The notes below the pieces were generated by a model. The model was not told the origin of the DNA and did not search any database. It worked only from the letters and a program-made list of their open reading frames with translations. The position numbers and the translations under genes are program-made. Positions 34,095-42,912 of a DNA stretch of 64,000 bases are shown here, piece after piece. Source of the stretch: Blautia sp. (GTDB taxonomy: Bacteria; Bacillota; Clostridia; Lachnospirales; Lachnospiraceae); the NCBI GenBank assembly GCA_029257775.1, contig JARIAQ010000033.1, forward strand, positions 1-64,000. The letters are read 5' to 3'. Position 1 is the first letter of the stretch; the number at the start of each line of letters is the position of its first letter.

Positions 34095-34901
34095 CTTCTC
34101 AAAATTGTTCTTAGGACTACAGGTAACAATCAGCAACTCTCTAGGATTAAAAATACGCAAGGGAAGTGTGTGTTCTCCTAACCCTCCACTGACAATAAGA
34201 TGACTGCTTCCTTTTCTAAAGTCTCCTCTGCAATATTTAGGAAAAATTCGAAAATCCGGACTGATCAATCCCCCTAAAAAAGGAAGCCGTATCATACCTC
34301 CATGATAATGTCCTGAAAATGTCACATCAGCGCCCCATTCTAAATAGCTATCTCCATACTTTGGTGTATGTGCCAAAAGTATCTGAAACTGATTTTTTGA
34401 TGCATTTCCCAAAAGAGTTTCTATTTCTTCACATTTTAGCAAATCCCCTTTTCCTTTTCTATAATAATGATATGGAGGTAGTAAACCAGAAATTAGGATT
34501 TTTTCTCCTCGTACCTCTAATTCTTGTGTCTCATTTTCCAAAAATACAACACCTAAAGAACGAACCTGACGCTCAAATCTCAGATATTCCTCACCATAAA
34601 TTTCCGGTTTTTCCTTCATCCTCTGCTCATGATTTCCCAATCCATAAAATACTGGGGCTATTTTAACTGCTTCCTTTAAAAAGCAGTATGCAATTTTACA
34701 AGAAACAGAAGGTTTTCCAAGTACCAAATCTCCGGCAATCAAAATCATATCTGGTAATTCTATTCTTATTTTATTAAGCAAATCCTTATTATTTTTCCCT
34801 AACTCTACATTATGTAAATCCGTAATTACCGCTATTTTAATACCTTGATTTTTTATCTTTTCTGATTCTATCTTATAAAATGTTGTTTTAAATTTTTTCA
34901 A
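34092..34901 (-). CDS. Metallophosphoesterase
   Basis: The 269-residue protein has the calcineurin-type motifs: ITDLHN (near residue 27, the D-x-H site), AGDLVLGK (GDxx), GLGNHEQR (GNHE), and LLAHTPKYGD plus FSGHYHGGMIRLP for the last histidines. It resembles YkuE/YaeI-type enzymes that act on lipid or nucleotide phosphates, but it lacks an evident signal peptide or membrane anchor. The substrate is unknown. It lies between dacF and scpA with its own promoter. Confidence 0.85.
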   Translation of the reverse strand: MKKFKTTFYKIESEKIKNQGIKIAVITDLHNVELGKNNKDLLNKIRIELPDMILIAGDLVLGKPSVSCKIAYCFLKEAVKIAPVFYGLGNHEQRMKEKPEIYGEEYLRFERQVRSLGVVFLENETQELEVRGEKILISGLLPPYHYYRKGKGDLLKCEEIETLLGNASKNQFQILLAHTPKYGDSYLEWGADVTFSGHYHGGMIRLPFLGGLISPDFRIFPKYCRGDFRKGSSHLIVSGGLGEHTLPLRIFNPRELLIVTCSPKNNFEK

Positions 34902-34962
34902 CTTCTATCTCTCCAACAATGTCCTTACTTAAAACTGCTTTTTTCTCTGTATAATCTGACTC

Positions 34963-34991
34963 ATTATAGTACAATTCCACTCTGGTTTCAA
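34963..34991 (-). promoter_or_regulatory. Promoter of the metallophosphoesterase gene on the dacF stop codon
   Basis: Minus strand: TTGAAA (34986-34991), 17 bases, TATAAT (34963-34968). The TGA of the -35 is the stop codon of the preceding carboxypeptidase gene (34988-34990). Confidence 0.75.
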
Positions 34992-36169
34992 TATATTTTC
35001 TTCAAAAAGCACTGCCATACTTTCTTTATGCAATCACTATATTGAGCCTGTTTGATTCCCTTTGTACTAAAAATTTTTACATTTCCGATTTCTTTTCCAT
35101 CTAAGTAATATTTCACAGACCCTACTATATCCCCCTTTTTAACCGGCGCTTTTAAACTTTTCTCCAGATTTACTTTCTTCTTTATATTGTCAAAAGAATT
35201 TCCTTCCGTATCTAAATAGCGAAATTCCTTTTCATAAGCACAAGGCACTTTTTCCAAAACGCCTCCCTCCACCGGAACTTGAGGAAGTTTCTCGCTTTGT
35301 TCATCTATATAAAGCTTACAACTTCCAAAACCCAAATTCAGCATAGCAGCAGCATCTTTAAATCTTATTTTATAGTCTGGAGCTGTCATAACTACACTAA
35401 TTAAAGTAATCCCCTCTCTACGTGCCACTGCTGACACACAATATTTCGCCACACTGGTACTCCCCGTTTTTAAACCTACACATCCTTCATAACTTCTAAT
35501 AAGCTTATTCGTATTGGTAAGCCCAAATTCCTTAGTCCCCTTTTTTGTTTCATGAATAATATTTTCCATCCACACAGAAGAATATTCTAAAATTTTAGGA
35601 TAATGGGTAATTAACTCTCTGGACATAATTGCCACATCATGAGCACTTGTATAATGATTATCTGATTCTGTAAGGCCACAACAGTCCTCAAAGTTTGTAT
35701 TTTGCATACCAAGACCTTTTGCCCTTTCGTTCATTTTTTTCACAAACTCGCTTTCACTTCCTGCAATATGTTCTGCCATAGCTACACTGGCATCATTTCC
35801 CGAAGCAATAACAATACACTTAATCATAGTTTCCACTGTTTGCTTTTCCCCTTCTTCCAAAAACACCTGAGATCCTCCCATAGATTTGGCATGAGCACTT
35901 GTTACTACCTCATCTTCCATATGTAAATTACCTTTTTCTAATTCATCAAAAATTAAAATCAATGTCATAATTTTTGTAATACTGGCAGGCTTTACTCTGG
36001 TATCCATATCTTTTTCATAAATAATCTTTCCAGTAGATGCCTCCATTAAAACACCGTGAGGCGCTGTGATTAATTCCTCTCCCTCTGCTTCTACCGTAAG
36101 TGGCATCATAAATAACGAACAACAGATTAAAATTCCTGCAAGAATCTTTTTTGTTGCTTTCTCAAACAT
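34988..36169 (-). CDS. D-alanyl-D-alanine carboxypeptidase (DacF-like)
   Basis: The 393-residue S11-family enzyme has a signal peptide (about residues 1-28) and the active-site motifs SITK (63-66), SGN (123-125) and KTG (234-236). The C-terminal beta domain follows, with a final basic segment (QCFLKKIY). In clostridia such a paralogue is often linked to sporulation (dacF next to spoIIA), but no sporulation genes flank it here, so the assignment stays general. The ATG at 36167-36169 has the better spacing to GGAG. Confidence 0.88.
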   Translation of the reverse strand: MFEKATKKILAGILICCSLFMMPLTVEAEGEELITAPHGVLMEASTGKIIYEKDMDTRVKPASITKIMTLILIFDELEKGNLHMEDEVVTSAHAKSMGGSQVFLEEGEKQTVETMIKCIVIASGNDASVAMAEHIAGSESEFVKKMNERAKGLGMQNTNFEDCCGLTESDNHYTSAHDVAIMSRELITHYPKILEYSSVWMENIIHETKKGTKEFGLTNTNKLIRSYEGCVGLKTGSTSVAKYCVSAVARREGITLISVVMTAPDYKIRFKDAAAMLNLGFGSCKLYIDEQSEKLPQVPVEGGVLEKVPCAYEKEFRYLDTEGNSFDNIKKKVNLEKSLKAPVKKGDIVGSVKYYLDGKEIGNVKIFSTKGIKQAQYSDCIKKVWQCFLKKIY

Positions 36170-36229
36170 ACACATACTCCAAAATTCCTCTTACGGCATT
36201 ATAAGCATAAAAAGAGAAAAATATACCAA

Positions 36230-36267
36230 AAAGGCTATTGCCAAATATAATTTGCACAATAGCCTTT
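36230..36267 (-). terminator. Terminator after the second CmpB-type gene
   Basis: A perfect 11-bp stem (36230-36240 with 36257-36267) encloses a 16-base loop. The minus strand continues with a short T run. It lies 5 bases past the permease stop. Confidence 0.8.
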
Positions 36268-36271
36268 CTCT

Positions 36272-36841
36272 TTAAATATGTTTCTGTATTTTCTCTTTTA
36301 CTGATAAAATACTTTCTTTTTTCTGAAGATACATATTCCAAAGGAAATCCATACCCAATAAAAGCATTAAAATACTTGCCAACCACTTTCCTGTATGAAT
36401 AGAGTATTTACTCACAATAAACTCTACTCCCTTATGAAGAAAGAGAAATAAACCTACAGTATAAAATCCCCAAGCAATTGTACTCTCTAAACAAAGAATT
36501 CCCTTATAATTAAACGGCTTATCCGAATAATCCCACCATACTTCACCAAATACCTTAATCATAATTTTTGCAGTAACATATTCAAATGCCGTAGGAATTA
36601 AGCATCCAAAAATATACAATAAATAAATATTATCGCAAATTGGTCTTAAGAGAAAATATACAATCAATGCCCCAAAACCATATATAGGGCAAAAAGGGCC
36701 TCTTACAAATCCTCTATTTGTCAATTTCCGATTACAAATAGACATATAAATAGATTCTACCAACCACCCTAACATACTATAAATTAAAAACCATTGAATA
36801 ATATAATATAATTCAATTCCAAAAAAATTTCTTGTCCACAT
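36272..36841 (-). CDS. CmpB-type putative ABC transporter permease (short paralogue)
   Basis: The 189-residue membrane protein has about five helices and the same marks as the protein at 8412-9320: IIQWFLIYSMLGWLVE, NRGFVRGPFCPIYGFG and WWDYS. It lacks the long helical tail. The ATG at 36839-36841 follows AGGAGG at good spacing; the longer reading upstream would extend back into the cardiolipin synthase gene. Function unknown. Confidence 0.72.
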   Translation of the reverse strand: MWTRNFFGIELYYIIQWFLIYSMLGWLVESIYMSICNRKLTNRGFVRGPFCPIYGFGALIVYFLLRPICDNIYLLYIFGCLIPTAFEYVTAKIMIKVFGEVWWDYSDKPFNYKGILCLESTIAWGFYTVGLFLFLHKGVEFIVSKYSIHTGKWLASILMLLLGMDFLWNMYLQKKESILSVKEKIQKHI

Positions 36842-36866
36842 AAAAGCTCCTCCTTGGATTTCTATT

Positions 36867-38402
36867 TTAAAGCATAGGAGCAAAAAGGCGAAGAATACTC
36901 TGTAATCCTCTGCGGAATACATTTTGATTTCTGCAAGAATCCAGACAAACTTCTTTACTTTTCACAAAAGTATTTAACATATCTTCTTTCACCTGTCCCA
37001 CTGCTTGGCACTGGTACATCCATGCAGCGCATTCAAAATGCAAATGCAAACTTCGATAATCTAAATTGATTGTTCCTACCACTGCAATTTCATCATCACA
37101 CACAAAATTTTTCGCATGAATAAAACCTGGTGTATATTCATAAATTCTCACTCCTGCTTCTAAAAGCTGCTGATAATAGGATTGAGTTAATAAAAATACC
37201 AGCTTTTTATCCGGTATTCCCGGTGTAATAATCCGAACATCAATCCCTTTTTTAGAGGCTAAACAAAGTGCTGTCATCATTTCATTATCAATAATCAAAT
37301 AGGGGGTAGTAATATAAATATATTTTTTTGCCTGATTAATAACATTCAAATAAACATTTTCACCCACAACTTCACCATCTAACGGGGAGTCACCATAAGG
37401 CTGCACAAAGCCATCATTTTCAAATTCTTCCGGATGATACACATATGGCCCATAAGCTGGTAAATGGGTCTTCATTCTGGTAATTACAGACCACATCTGT
37501 AAAAACATAACCGTCAAATTCCAAACACCTTCTCCACAAAGCCGCACGCCTGTATCTTTCCAATGTCCAAAACGGATTTGCTGGTTAATATATTCATCTG
37601 CCAGATTAATGCCTCCCGTATATCCCGTATGTCCGTCAATCACCAATATTTTTCGATGATCTCTATTATTTAGTACAATATTTAAAATCGGCCTTATAGG
37701 ATTAAACGCCGCACATTTAATCCCCTTTGCCTGAAGTTTCTTATAATAACGATAAGGTAAAGTAGTTACACAACCCATATCATCATAAATTAGTCTTACA
37801 TCTACACCCTGTTTTACCTTTTCCTCAAGAATCTCCAAAATCGCATTCCACATTTTCCCTTCATGTATAATAAAATATTCCAAGAAAATAAAATGTTCTG
37901 CTTTTTTTAAATCCTCCAACATATCCACAAACATATCATCCCCTACTGGATAATATTTTGTAGTCGTATTTCTATGAACCGGAAATCCAGCAAAATCCCT
38001 AATATATACAGACTGATTAGAAGCACTTAAACTTTCCTTTGTCAAAGCATTTCTAGTTCCTACACTTTCCTTAAAGTAGTTTTCAATCTCCTTTACTACC
38101 TCTTTCGAATCTTGGGTCATCTTCTTTGCGACACGAGATTGTCCGAATAACAAATAAATAATCACACCAAAAACAGGAACTGCTAAAATCAATATGGTCC
38201 ATGCCAATTTATATGAAGGATTAATTTCTTTATTTACAATCCACAATACCATAAGAAGACTTAGCAGACTAATCAAATTCATAATATGCCCGGAAAAAGC
38301 ACCTAATCCCCAAAGCATTGCAAAAATCCAAATTAACTGCAAAAGAACTGCTATCACTGTAACAAAAATCCGATTGGATATTAAATCAATAATCTTTTTC
38401 AT
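36867..38402 (-). CDS. cls: Cardiolipin synthase (phospholipase D type)
   Basis: The 511-residue enzyme joins two phosphatidylglycerol molecules. Two N-terminal membrane helices (about residues 5-60) are followed by two HKD motifs: HRKILVID with the GYTGGINLADEY segment, and HAKNFVCDD with VVGTINLDYRS. Length is normal for bacterial ClsA. The ATG at 38400-38402 is the likely start, because the longer reading begins in the rpsU terminator. pgsA, which makes its precursor, is elsewhere in the window at 42913-43455. Confidence 0.92.
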   Translation of the reverse strand: MKKIIDLISNRIFVTVIAVLLQLIWIFAMLWGLGAFSGHIMNLISLLSLLMVLWIVNKEINPSYKLAWTILILAVPVFGVIIYLLFGQSRVAKKMTQDSKEVVKEIENYFKESVGTRNALTKESLSASNQSVYIRDFAGFPVHRNTTTKYYPVGDDMFVDMLEDLKKAEHFIFLEYFIIHEGKMWNAILEILEEKVKQGVDVRLIYDDMGCVTTLPYRYYKKLQAKGIKCAAFNPIRPILNIVLNNRDHRKILVIDGHTGYTGGINLADEYINQQIRFGHWKDTGVRLCGEGVWNLTVMFLQMWSVITRMKTHLPAYGPYVYHPEEFENDGFVQPYGDSPLDGEVVGENVYLNVINQAKKYIYITTPYLIIDNEMMTALCLASKKGIDVRIITPGIPDKKLVFLLTQSYYQQLLEAGVRIYEYTPGFIHAKNFVCDDEIAVVGTINLDYRSLHLHFECAAWMYQCQAVGQVKEDMLNTFVKSKEVCLDSCRNQNVFRRGLQSILRLFAPML

Positions 38403-38434
38403 AAAATTTCTTTTTCCCGTCTGTAATATGGTAA

Positions 38435-38465
38435 AAAAGCCTCTGGTAATTGTCCAGAGGCTTTT
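38435..38465. terminator. Terminator after rpsU
   Basis: A perfect 12-bp stem AAAAGCCTCTGG/CCAGAGGCTTTT (38435-38446 with 38454-38465) has a 7-base loop and T runs. It lies 8 bases past the rpsU stop. Confidence 0.92.
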
Positions 38466-38473
38466 ACTGCACA

Positions 38474-38650
38474 TTAATTATATTTACGTTTTCTAGCTGC
38501 TTCAGATTTTTTCTTACGACGAACACTTGGTTTTTCGTAATGCTCTCTTTTACGGATTTCCTGCTGAATACCTGCTTTTGCACAGCTACGCTTGAAACGA
38601 CGTAAAGCGCTATCTAAAGTCTCGTTTTCTTTTACGATTACATTTGACAT
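38474..38650 (-). CDS. rpsU: 30S ribosomal protein S21
   Basis: The 58-residue protein starts [27 protein letters not shown] and ends in a basic [13 protein letters not shown] tail, the normal form of S21 in Bacillota. The ATG at 38648-38650 is chosen from family length; a longer reading would add 24 non-homologous residues. A strong extended promoter precedes it, with a leader of about 70 bases. Confidence 0.95.
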   Translation of the reverse strand: MSNVIVKENETLDSALRRFKRSCAKAGIQQEIRKREHYEKPSVRRKKKSEAARKRKYN

Positions 38651-38727
38651 AAGCTCACACCTAACCTCCCTCCAGCTGTAAATTGTGCATAATACAACTG
38701 TCTGGGTATTTTTATTGCACAACTGAT

Positions 38728-38755
38728 ATTATATCAGATTTTTACAGTTCGTCAA
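38728..38755 (-). promoter_or_regulatory. Promoter of rpsU
   Basis: Minus strand: TTGACG (38750-38755), 16 bases, TATAAT (38728-38733) preceded by TGA (extended -10). Confidence 0.8.
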
Positions 38756-38787
38756 CTATTTTAAATGATTTTTCTTAAAAAGTTTCA

Positions 38788-41427
38788 TTATTTTATCTGG
38801 TCTGCCAAAATATTCGCTGCAGCTTCCAGTGCTTCCGGCACTTTATCAGGGTTTTTACCCCCTGCCTGAGCCATGTTCGGACGTCCACCGCCGCCTCCGC
38901 CTACAATAGAAGCCATTCCTTTAATTAAGTTCCCGGCATGGGCACCTGCTTTCTGTGCCTGCTCTGTTACCATCGCAAGAAGACTTACTTTTCCTCCTAC
39001 AACACTTGCCAAAACAACAACGCCTTCACCTAATTTTTCTTTTAGCTGATCACCTAAATCTCGAAGACCATTCATATCTACATCTGTTAAAGATACTGCC
39101 AAAAGTTTTACACCTTTTACATCCTGCACCTGATCTAACACATCACCCACGGCATCTTGAGCCATTTTCGCTTTTAGTGACTCATTTTCGCTGTGGAGTG
39201 CTTTCACTTCAGCCTGAAGGTGTGCGATCTTTTCTTCGATTTCTGCAGGAGATGTTTTTAACATAGCAGCAATCTCTGACTGTTTCTTCTCAATTTCTTT
39301 GTAATAAGCAAATACACCATCACCAGTAAGCGCTTCAATACGACGCACACCTGCTGCAATACCACTTTCAGAAATGATTTTAAAAGTAGTAATTGTACTT
39401 GTATTTGCAACATGAGTACCTCCACAAAGTTCCTTCGAAAAATCTCCCATGGAAACTACTCGAACTTCTTCCCCGTATTTTTCTCCGAATAAAGCCATTG
39501 CTCCAGCTTTTTTTGCTTCGTCTACACTCATAATTTCTGTCTTAACAGGCAAACCAGCCTGAATTTCTCTATTTACCATTTCTTCTACTGCCGCTAATTC
39601 GTCTGCTGTCATAGACTGAAAATGCGCAAAGTCAAAACGCAATCTATCTGGTGTTACCAGAGAACCTTTCTGTTCTACATGAGAACCCAAAACTGTTTTT
39701 AACGCTTTTTGTAAAAGGTGAGTTGCACTGTGGTTCTTACAAGAATTCATTCTGGATTTTTCACAGACCTGTAAAGTTACCACATCGCCTGTTTTTAACA
39801 TACCTTTTGTCAGAACACCTACATGACCTACTTTTCCACCTCTTAAATTGATTGTGTCTTCTACTTTAAATTCTGTATCACCCAGAGTAATTACACCTTT
39901 ATCTCCTTGCTGTCCACCCATAGTTGCGTAAAATGGTGTCTGTTCTACAAAAACTGTCCCTCTCTGATCTTCTGTAAGAGCTTCTGTAATTTCTTCTTCT
40001 GTTGTTAAAACAGTAATTTTTGAAGTACAGACCAAAGAATCATAACCAACAAATTTTGTTGTAACATTTACGTCAATTTCATCATATACAGTAGCATCTG
40101 CCCCCATATAATTGGTTGTGCCTCTTGCAACACGAGCTTTTTCTCTCTGTTCATCCATAGCAGCTTTAAATCCTACTTCGTCAATCGTACAACCTTTTTC
40201 TTCCAAAATTTCCTTGGTCAAATCCAGTGGAAATCCGTAAGTATCATAAAGTTTAAATGCTTCTTCACCGGAAAGTTCTGTTTTTCCTTCTGCTTTCATA
40301 GCAGCTTCCATTTCCGATAGAATATTTAATCCCTGATCAATTGTCTTATTAAACTGTTCTTCTTCCTTTGTCAGAACCTGGAAAATAAAGTCTTTCTTCT
40401 CTTCCAATTCCGGATATCCATCTTTAGAACCTTCAATCACAACCGCACTTAATGCTGCCAGGAATTTTCCTTCAATACCCAAAAGACGTCCATGACGTGC
40501 TGCACGTCTAATTAAACGACGAAGCACATATCCTCTTCCTTCGTTAGTAGGCATAATACCATCGGAAATCATAAAAGTTGCAGAACGAATATGGTCTGTA
40601 ATCAAACGAATAGAAACATCCTTTGCTGCATCTTTCTTATATTCAATATGTGCCAATTCACATACTTTTGTTCTAAGTGCACATAATGTATCTACATCGA
40701 AAATAGAGTCTACATCCTGTACAACAGAAGCCAGACGTTCTAATCCCATACCAGTATCAATATTTTTCTGAACTAATTCTGTATAATGCCCTTCTCCGTC
40801 ACTTTCAAACTGTGTAAATACATTATTCCAGATTTCCATATAACGATCACATTCACAACCTACTGTACAATCTGGACTGCCACATCCATATTTTTCACCT
40901 CGGTCATAATAGATCTCAGAACATGGTCCACATGGTCCTGCACCATGTTCCCAGAAATTATCCGCTTTACCAAAACGGAAAATACGTTCTGCCGGAATTC
41001 CCATTTCTTTATTCCAAATTTCAAAAGCTTCTTCATCTTCTTCATAAATAGATGGATAGAGACGCTCTGGATCCAATCCTACTACCTCTGTAAGAAATTC
41101 CCAAGACCATGCAATAGCTTCATGCTTGAAATAATCTCCAAAAGAAAAGTTACCAAGCATTTCAAAAAAAGTACCATGGCGTGCAGTTTTTCCTACATTT
41201 TCAATATCACCTGTACGAATACACTTCTGACAAGTTGTAACTCTACGTCTTGGTGGAATCTCTGCACCTGTAAAATATGGCTTTAAAGGCGCCATTCCTG
41301 AGTTAATTAAAAGCAGGCTCTTATCATTTCTAGGAACCAGCGAAAAGCTTTTCATAGCCAAATGTTCTTTACTTTCAAAGAACTCTAAAAACATTCTTCT
41401 AAGTTCGTTTACTCCGTATTTTTGCAC
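38788..41427 (-). CDS. alaS: Alanyl-tRNA synthetase
   Basis: The 879-residue class II synthetase has the aminoacylation core at the N-terminus (FLEFFESKEHL, then NSGMAPLKPYFTG and GNFSFGDYFKHEAI). The editing domain has HSATHLLQKAL and CGGTHVANT, the metal-binding histidines and cysteine, and the C-terminal DHHA1 region has GGGGGGRPNMAQAGG. The start is GTG at 41425-41427, seven bases after AGGAGGG and matching the usual QKYGVNELRR beginning. Unlike tyrS and leuS, no T-box leader is present. Confidence 0.95.
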   Translation of the reverse strand: MQKYGVNELRRMFLEFFESKEHLAMKSFSLVPRNDKSLLLINSGMAPLKPYFTGAEIPPRRRVTTCQKCIRTGDIENVGKTARHGTFFEMLGNFSFGDYFKHEAIAWSWEFLTEVVGLDPERLYPSIYEEDEEAFEIWNKEMGIPAERIFRFGKADNFWEHGAGPCGPCSEIYYDRGEKYGCGSPDCTVGCECDRYMEIWNNVFTQFESDGEGHYTELVQKNIDTGMGLERLASVVQDVDSIFDVDTLCALRTKVCELAHIEYKKDAAKDVSIRLITDHIRSATFMISDGIMPTNEGRGYVLRRLIRRAARHGRLLGIEGKFLAALSAVVIEGSKDGYPELEEKKDFIFQVLTKEEEQFNKTIDQGLNILSEMEAAMKAEGKTELSGEEAFKLYDTYGFPLDLTKEILEEKGCTIDEVGFKAAMDEQREKARVARGTTNYMGADATVYDEIDVNVTTKFVGYDSLVCTSKITVLTTEEEITEALTEDQRGTVFVEQTPFYATMGGQQGDKGVITLGDTEFKVEDTINLRGGKVGHVGVLTKGMLKTGDVVTLQVCEKSRMNSCKNHSATHLLQKALKTVLGSHVEQKGSLVTPDRLRFDFAHFQSMTADELAAVEEMVNREIQAGLPVKTEIMSVDEAKKAGAMALFGEKYGEEVRVVSMGDFSKELCGGTHVANTSTITTFKIISESGIAAGVRRIEALTGDGVFAYYKEIEKKQSEIAAMLKTSPAEIEEKIAHLQAEVKALHSENESLKAKMAQDAVGDVLDQVQDVKGVKLLAVSLTDVDMNGLRDLGDQLKEKLGEGVVVLASVVGGKVSLLAMVTEQAQKAGAHAGNLIKGMASIVGGGGGGRPNMAQAGGKNPDKVPEALEAAANILADQIK

Positions 41428-41474
41428 GTTTTTCCCTCCTGATGGTATATCTGATAAGATAATCATTGTTTTTT

Positions 41475-41503
41475 ATGATAGCACAGTGTGAAATGTATTT
41501 CAA
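41475..41503 (-). promoter_or_regulatory. Promoter of alaS
   Basis: Minus strand: TTGAAA (41498-41503), 17 bases, TATCAT (41475-41480) with TGC before it (extended -10). The -35 begins just after the stop codon of the small ORF upstream. Confidence 0.75.
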
Positions 41504-41510
41504 GAAAAAA

Positions 41511-41663
41511 TCACTTTCCTCTTTTCTGTAGTGTTTGTCTTTTCTTGTTTTTTTTATTTGCCTCATCTTTTTGTCTTTGCATTCGTTTTCTTTTCATACA
41601 GTCTAAATCTATTTCATAGATGGTATTTCCATCTTCTATTAACCTTGTTTTTTCTGTTTCCAT
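41511..41663 (-). CDS. Small basic hypothetical protein, 50 residues
   Basis: I read an open frame of 50 codons: it starts METEKTRLIEDGNTIYEID, continues with LDCMKRKRMQRQKDEANK and ends KKNKKRQTLQKRGK. The ribosome site AAAGGAG lies seven bases before the ATG. The N-terminal half resembles a short beta hairpin, and the C-terminal half is strongly basic and could bind nucleic acid. I do not recognise the family. It lies just upstream of the alaS promoter. Confidence 0.6.
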   Translation of the reverse strand: METEKTRLIEDGNTIYEIDLDCMKRKRMQRQKDEANKKNKKRQTLQKRGK

Positions 41664-41765
41664 AAGCAACTCCTTTCTTTTTTATTTTATGCTTATATCT
41701 AATTTTTGACATAGCCTTATATCTCTTAACATATAATTTATGGATTTCATTCTAGGAGTATTAAT

Positions 41766-42113
41766 ATGAATTCCCAATCTTTATTAGACGAAATGGTAAA
41801 TGAAGATTCTGTACGAATTTTAAAAGCCGCCATTCCTTATTTACCTTCAAAAGGGCAGTCTTTTGTATGCATATTCGCAAAGTTTCTAGAATTACAAAAT
41901 ACTTTAAAACTTCTACACTCCTCCGAAAATGCTATGCAAATTTGTACCAAGGCGCAAGAAAAAACAGATCCGCTAGAAATGCTCTCTGCCTGCAGCAAAG
42001 TGTGCCATGGACCATTAAAAGAAAAATTAGAAAATATCACCAACACCTTTTTAATGATGCAAATGTTAGATTTGGATAATCCTCAAAAAGGAGGTGTCCC
42101 CTTTCATGAGTGA
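41766..42113 (+). CDS. Hypothetical protein, 115 residues (first of an overlapping pair)
   Basis: I do not recognise this protein. It has no signal peptide; helices dominate (SQSLLDEMVNEDSVRILKAAIPYL, then KFLELQNTLKLL). An AGGAG ribosome site precedes the ATG. Its last eight bases overlap the start of the next gene, so the two are probably translated together and may form a complex. A possible promoter upstream has poor spacing. The pair is the only plus-strand unit for several kilobases. Confidence 0.55.
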   Translation: MNSQSLLDEMVNEDSVRILKAAIPYLPSKGQSFVCIFAKFLELQNTLKLLHSSENAMQICTKAQEKTDPLEMLSACSKVCHGPLKEKLENITNTFLMMQMLDLDNPQKGGVPFHE

Positions 42114-42438
42114 TTTTTCTTCTCAGTTAAATCAAAAACAAAAAAAAGAAGAAGCTGTCTCAAAAACAACTTCCTCTTGGATGAATAATCCTAAACTTGC
42201 AGGTATGGATGAATCTAAACTTGCCATGTTAAATGCACTAGCAGAACAAGGTTCTTCCAAAAAAACACCTCAGGAACTTCTACCATTTCTCATGTCTGCT
42301 GCCTCCGCCAATAAGTCAAAAGGGGTTCATTTTTCTCCCCAAGAAATAGAAGCCATTATCCAAGTACTAAAAACTGGTAAATCTCCGGATCAAGTTGCCC
42401 GCATGGATAAAATCCTACAAATTTTTAAAATGCTCTGA
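42106..42438 (+). CDS. Hypothetical protein, 110 residues (second of an overlapping pair)
   Basis: I do not recognise this protein. The N-terminus is polar and likely disordered (SQLNQKQKKEEAVSKTTSS). The rest is helical, with two repeats of a small motif around KLAGMDESKLAMLNALAEQ and FSPQEIEAIIQVLKTGKS. The ATG at 42106-42108 is chosen over an upstream GTG because AAGGAGG lies 11 bases before it. The 3' end overlaps the convergent pncC gene by 24 bases. Confidence 0.55.
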   Translation: MSDFSSQLNQKQKKEEAVSKTTSSWMNNPKLAGMDESKLAMLNALAEQGSSKKTPQELLPFLMSAASANKSKGVHFSPQEIEAIIQVLKTGKSPDQVARMDKILQIFKML

Positions 42439-42897
42439 CAGATAACAATATAGTTGCTTCAAAGCACAGTTAACTGCTTCGTCTCTCACCTGACTTCGTC
42501 CACCTGCTAAATGATACTCTTTCACCTGCAAATTCCCCTTCAAACCACAACCAATAAAGACAGTTCCAACCGGTGCTTCCCAGCCACCGGATGGACCTGC
42601 AAAACCAGTAATAGACACTGCCACGTCCGCTTTTGCTACTACAATTCCACCTTCTGCCATTTCTATGGCACACTCTTTACTTACTGCTCCATATTTTTCC
42701 AGAATTTCTGCTTCTACTTTAACAGCACGCATTTTTGCTTCATTAGAATAAGTCACAAATCCCTGTTCAAATACTTCTGAGGCTCCAGGAACATCTACAA
42801 TTCGAGCTGCCATTGCTCCTGCTGTACAAGACTCTATTGTAGTCAATTTTAAGTGATGTAATTTCAAAAACTCTACAACAACTTTTTCTAATTCCAT
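42415..42897 (-). CDS. pncC: CinA C-terminal domain protein (nicotinamide-nucleotide amidase PncC-like)
   Basis: The 160-residue protein is the stand-alone CinA C-terminal domain: ESCTAGAMAARIVDVPGAS at residues 22-40, FVTYSNEAK near 48-56 and ISITGFAGPSGG-type VSITGFAGPSGGWEAPVGTVFIG near 95-117. It deamidates nicotinamide mononucleotide in NAD recycling. The N-terminal CinA domain is absent, as in many bacteria. It follows pgsA after 15 bases. Confidence 0.88.
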   Translation of the reverse strand: MELEKVVVEFLKLHHLKLTTIESCTAGAMAARIVDVPGASEVFEQGFVTYSNEAKMRAVKVEAEILEKYGAVSKECAIEMAEGGIVVAKADVAVSITGFAGPSGGWEAPVGTVFIGCGLKGNLQVKEYHLAGGRSQVRDEAVNCALKQLYCYLSEHFKNL

Positions 42898-42912
42898 GCG
42901 ATCACCCTCTTC

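Noticed and set aside
38955-39266. Plus-strand ORF of 103 residues, Leu/Pro/His-rich.
   Set aside because: It is antisense to alaS, has biased composition typical of shadow frames and no ribosome site.
41706-41737. Promoter TTGACA/TATAAT for the small protein pair at 41766.
   Set aside because: Both boxes are perfect but the spacer is 20 bases, which is too long for a normal sigma-A promoter; left as uncertain.
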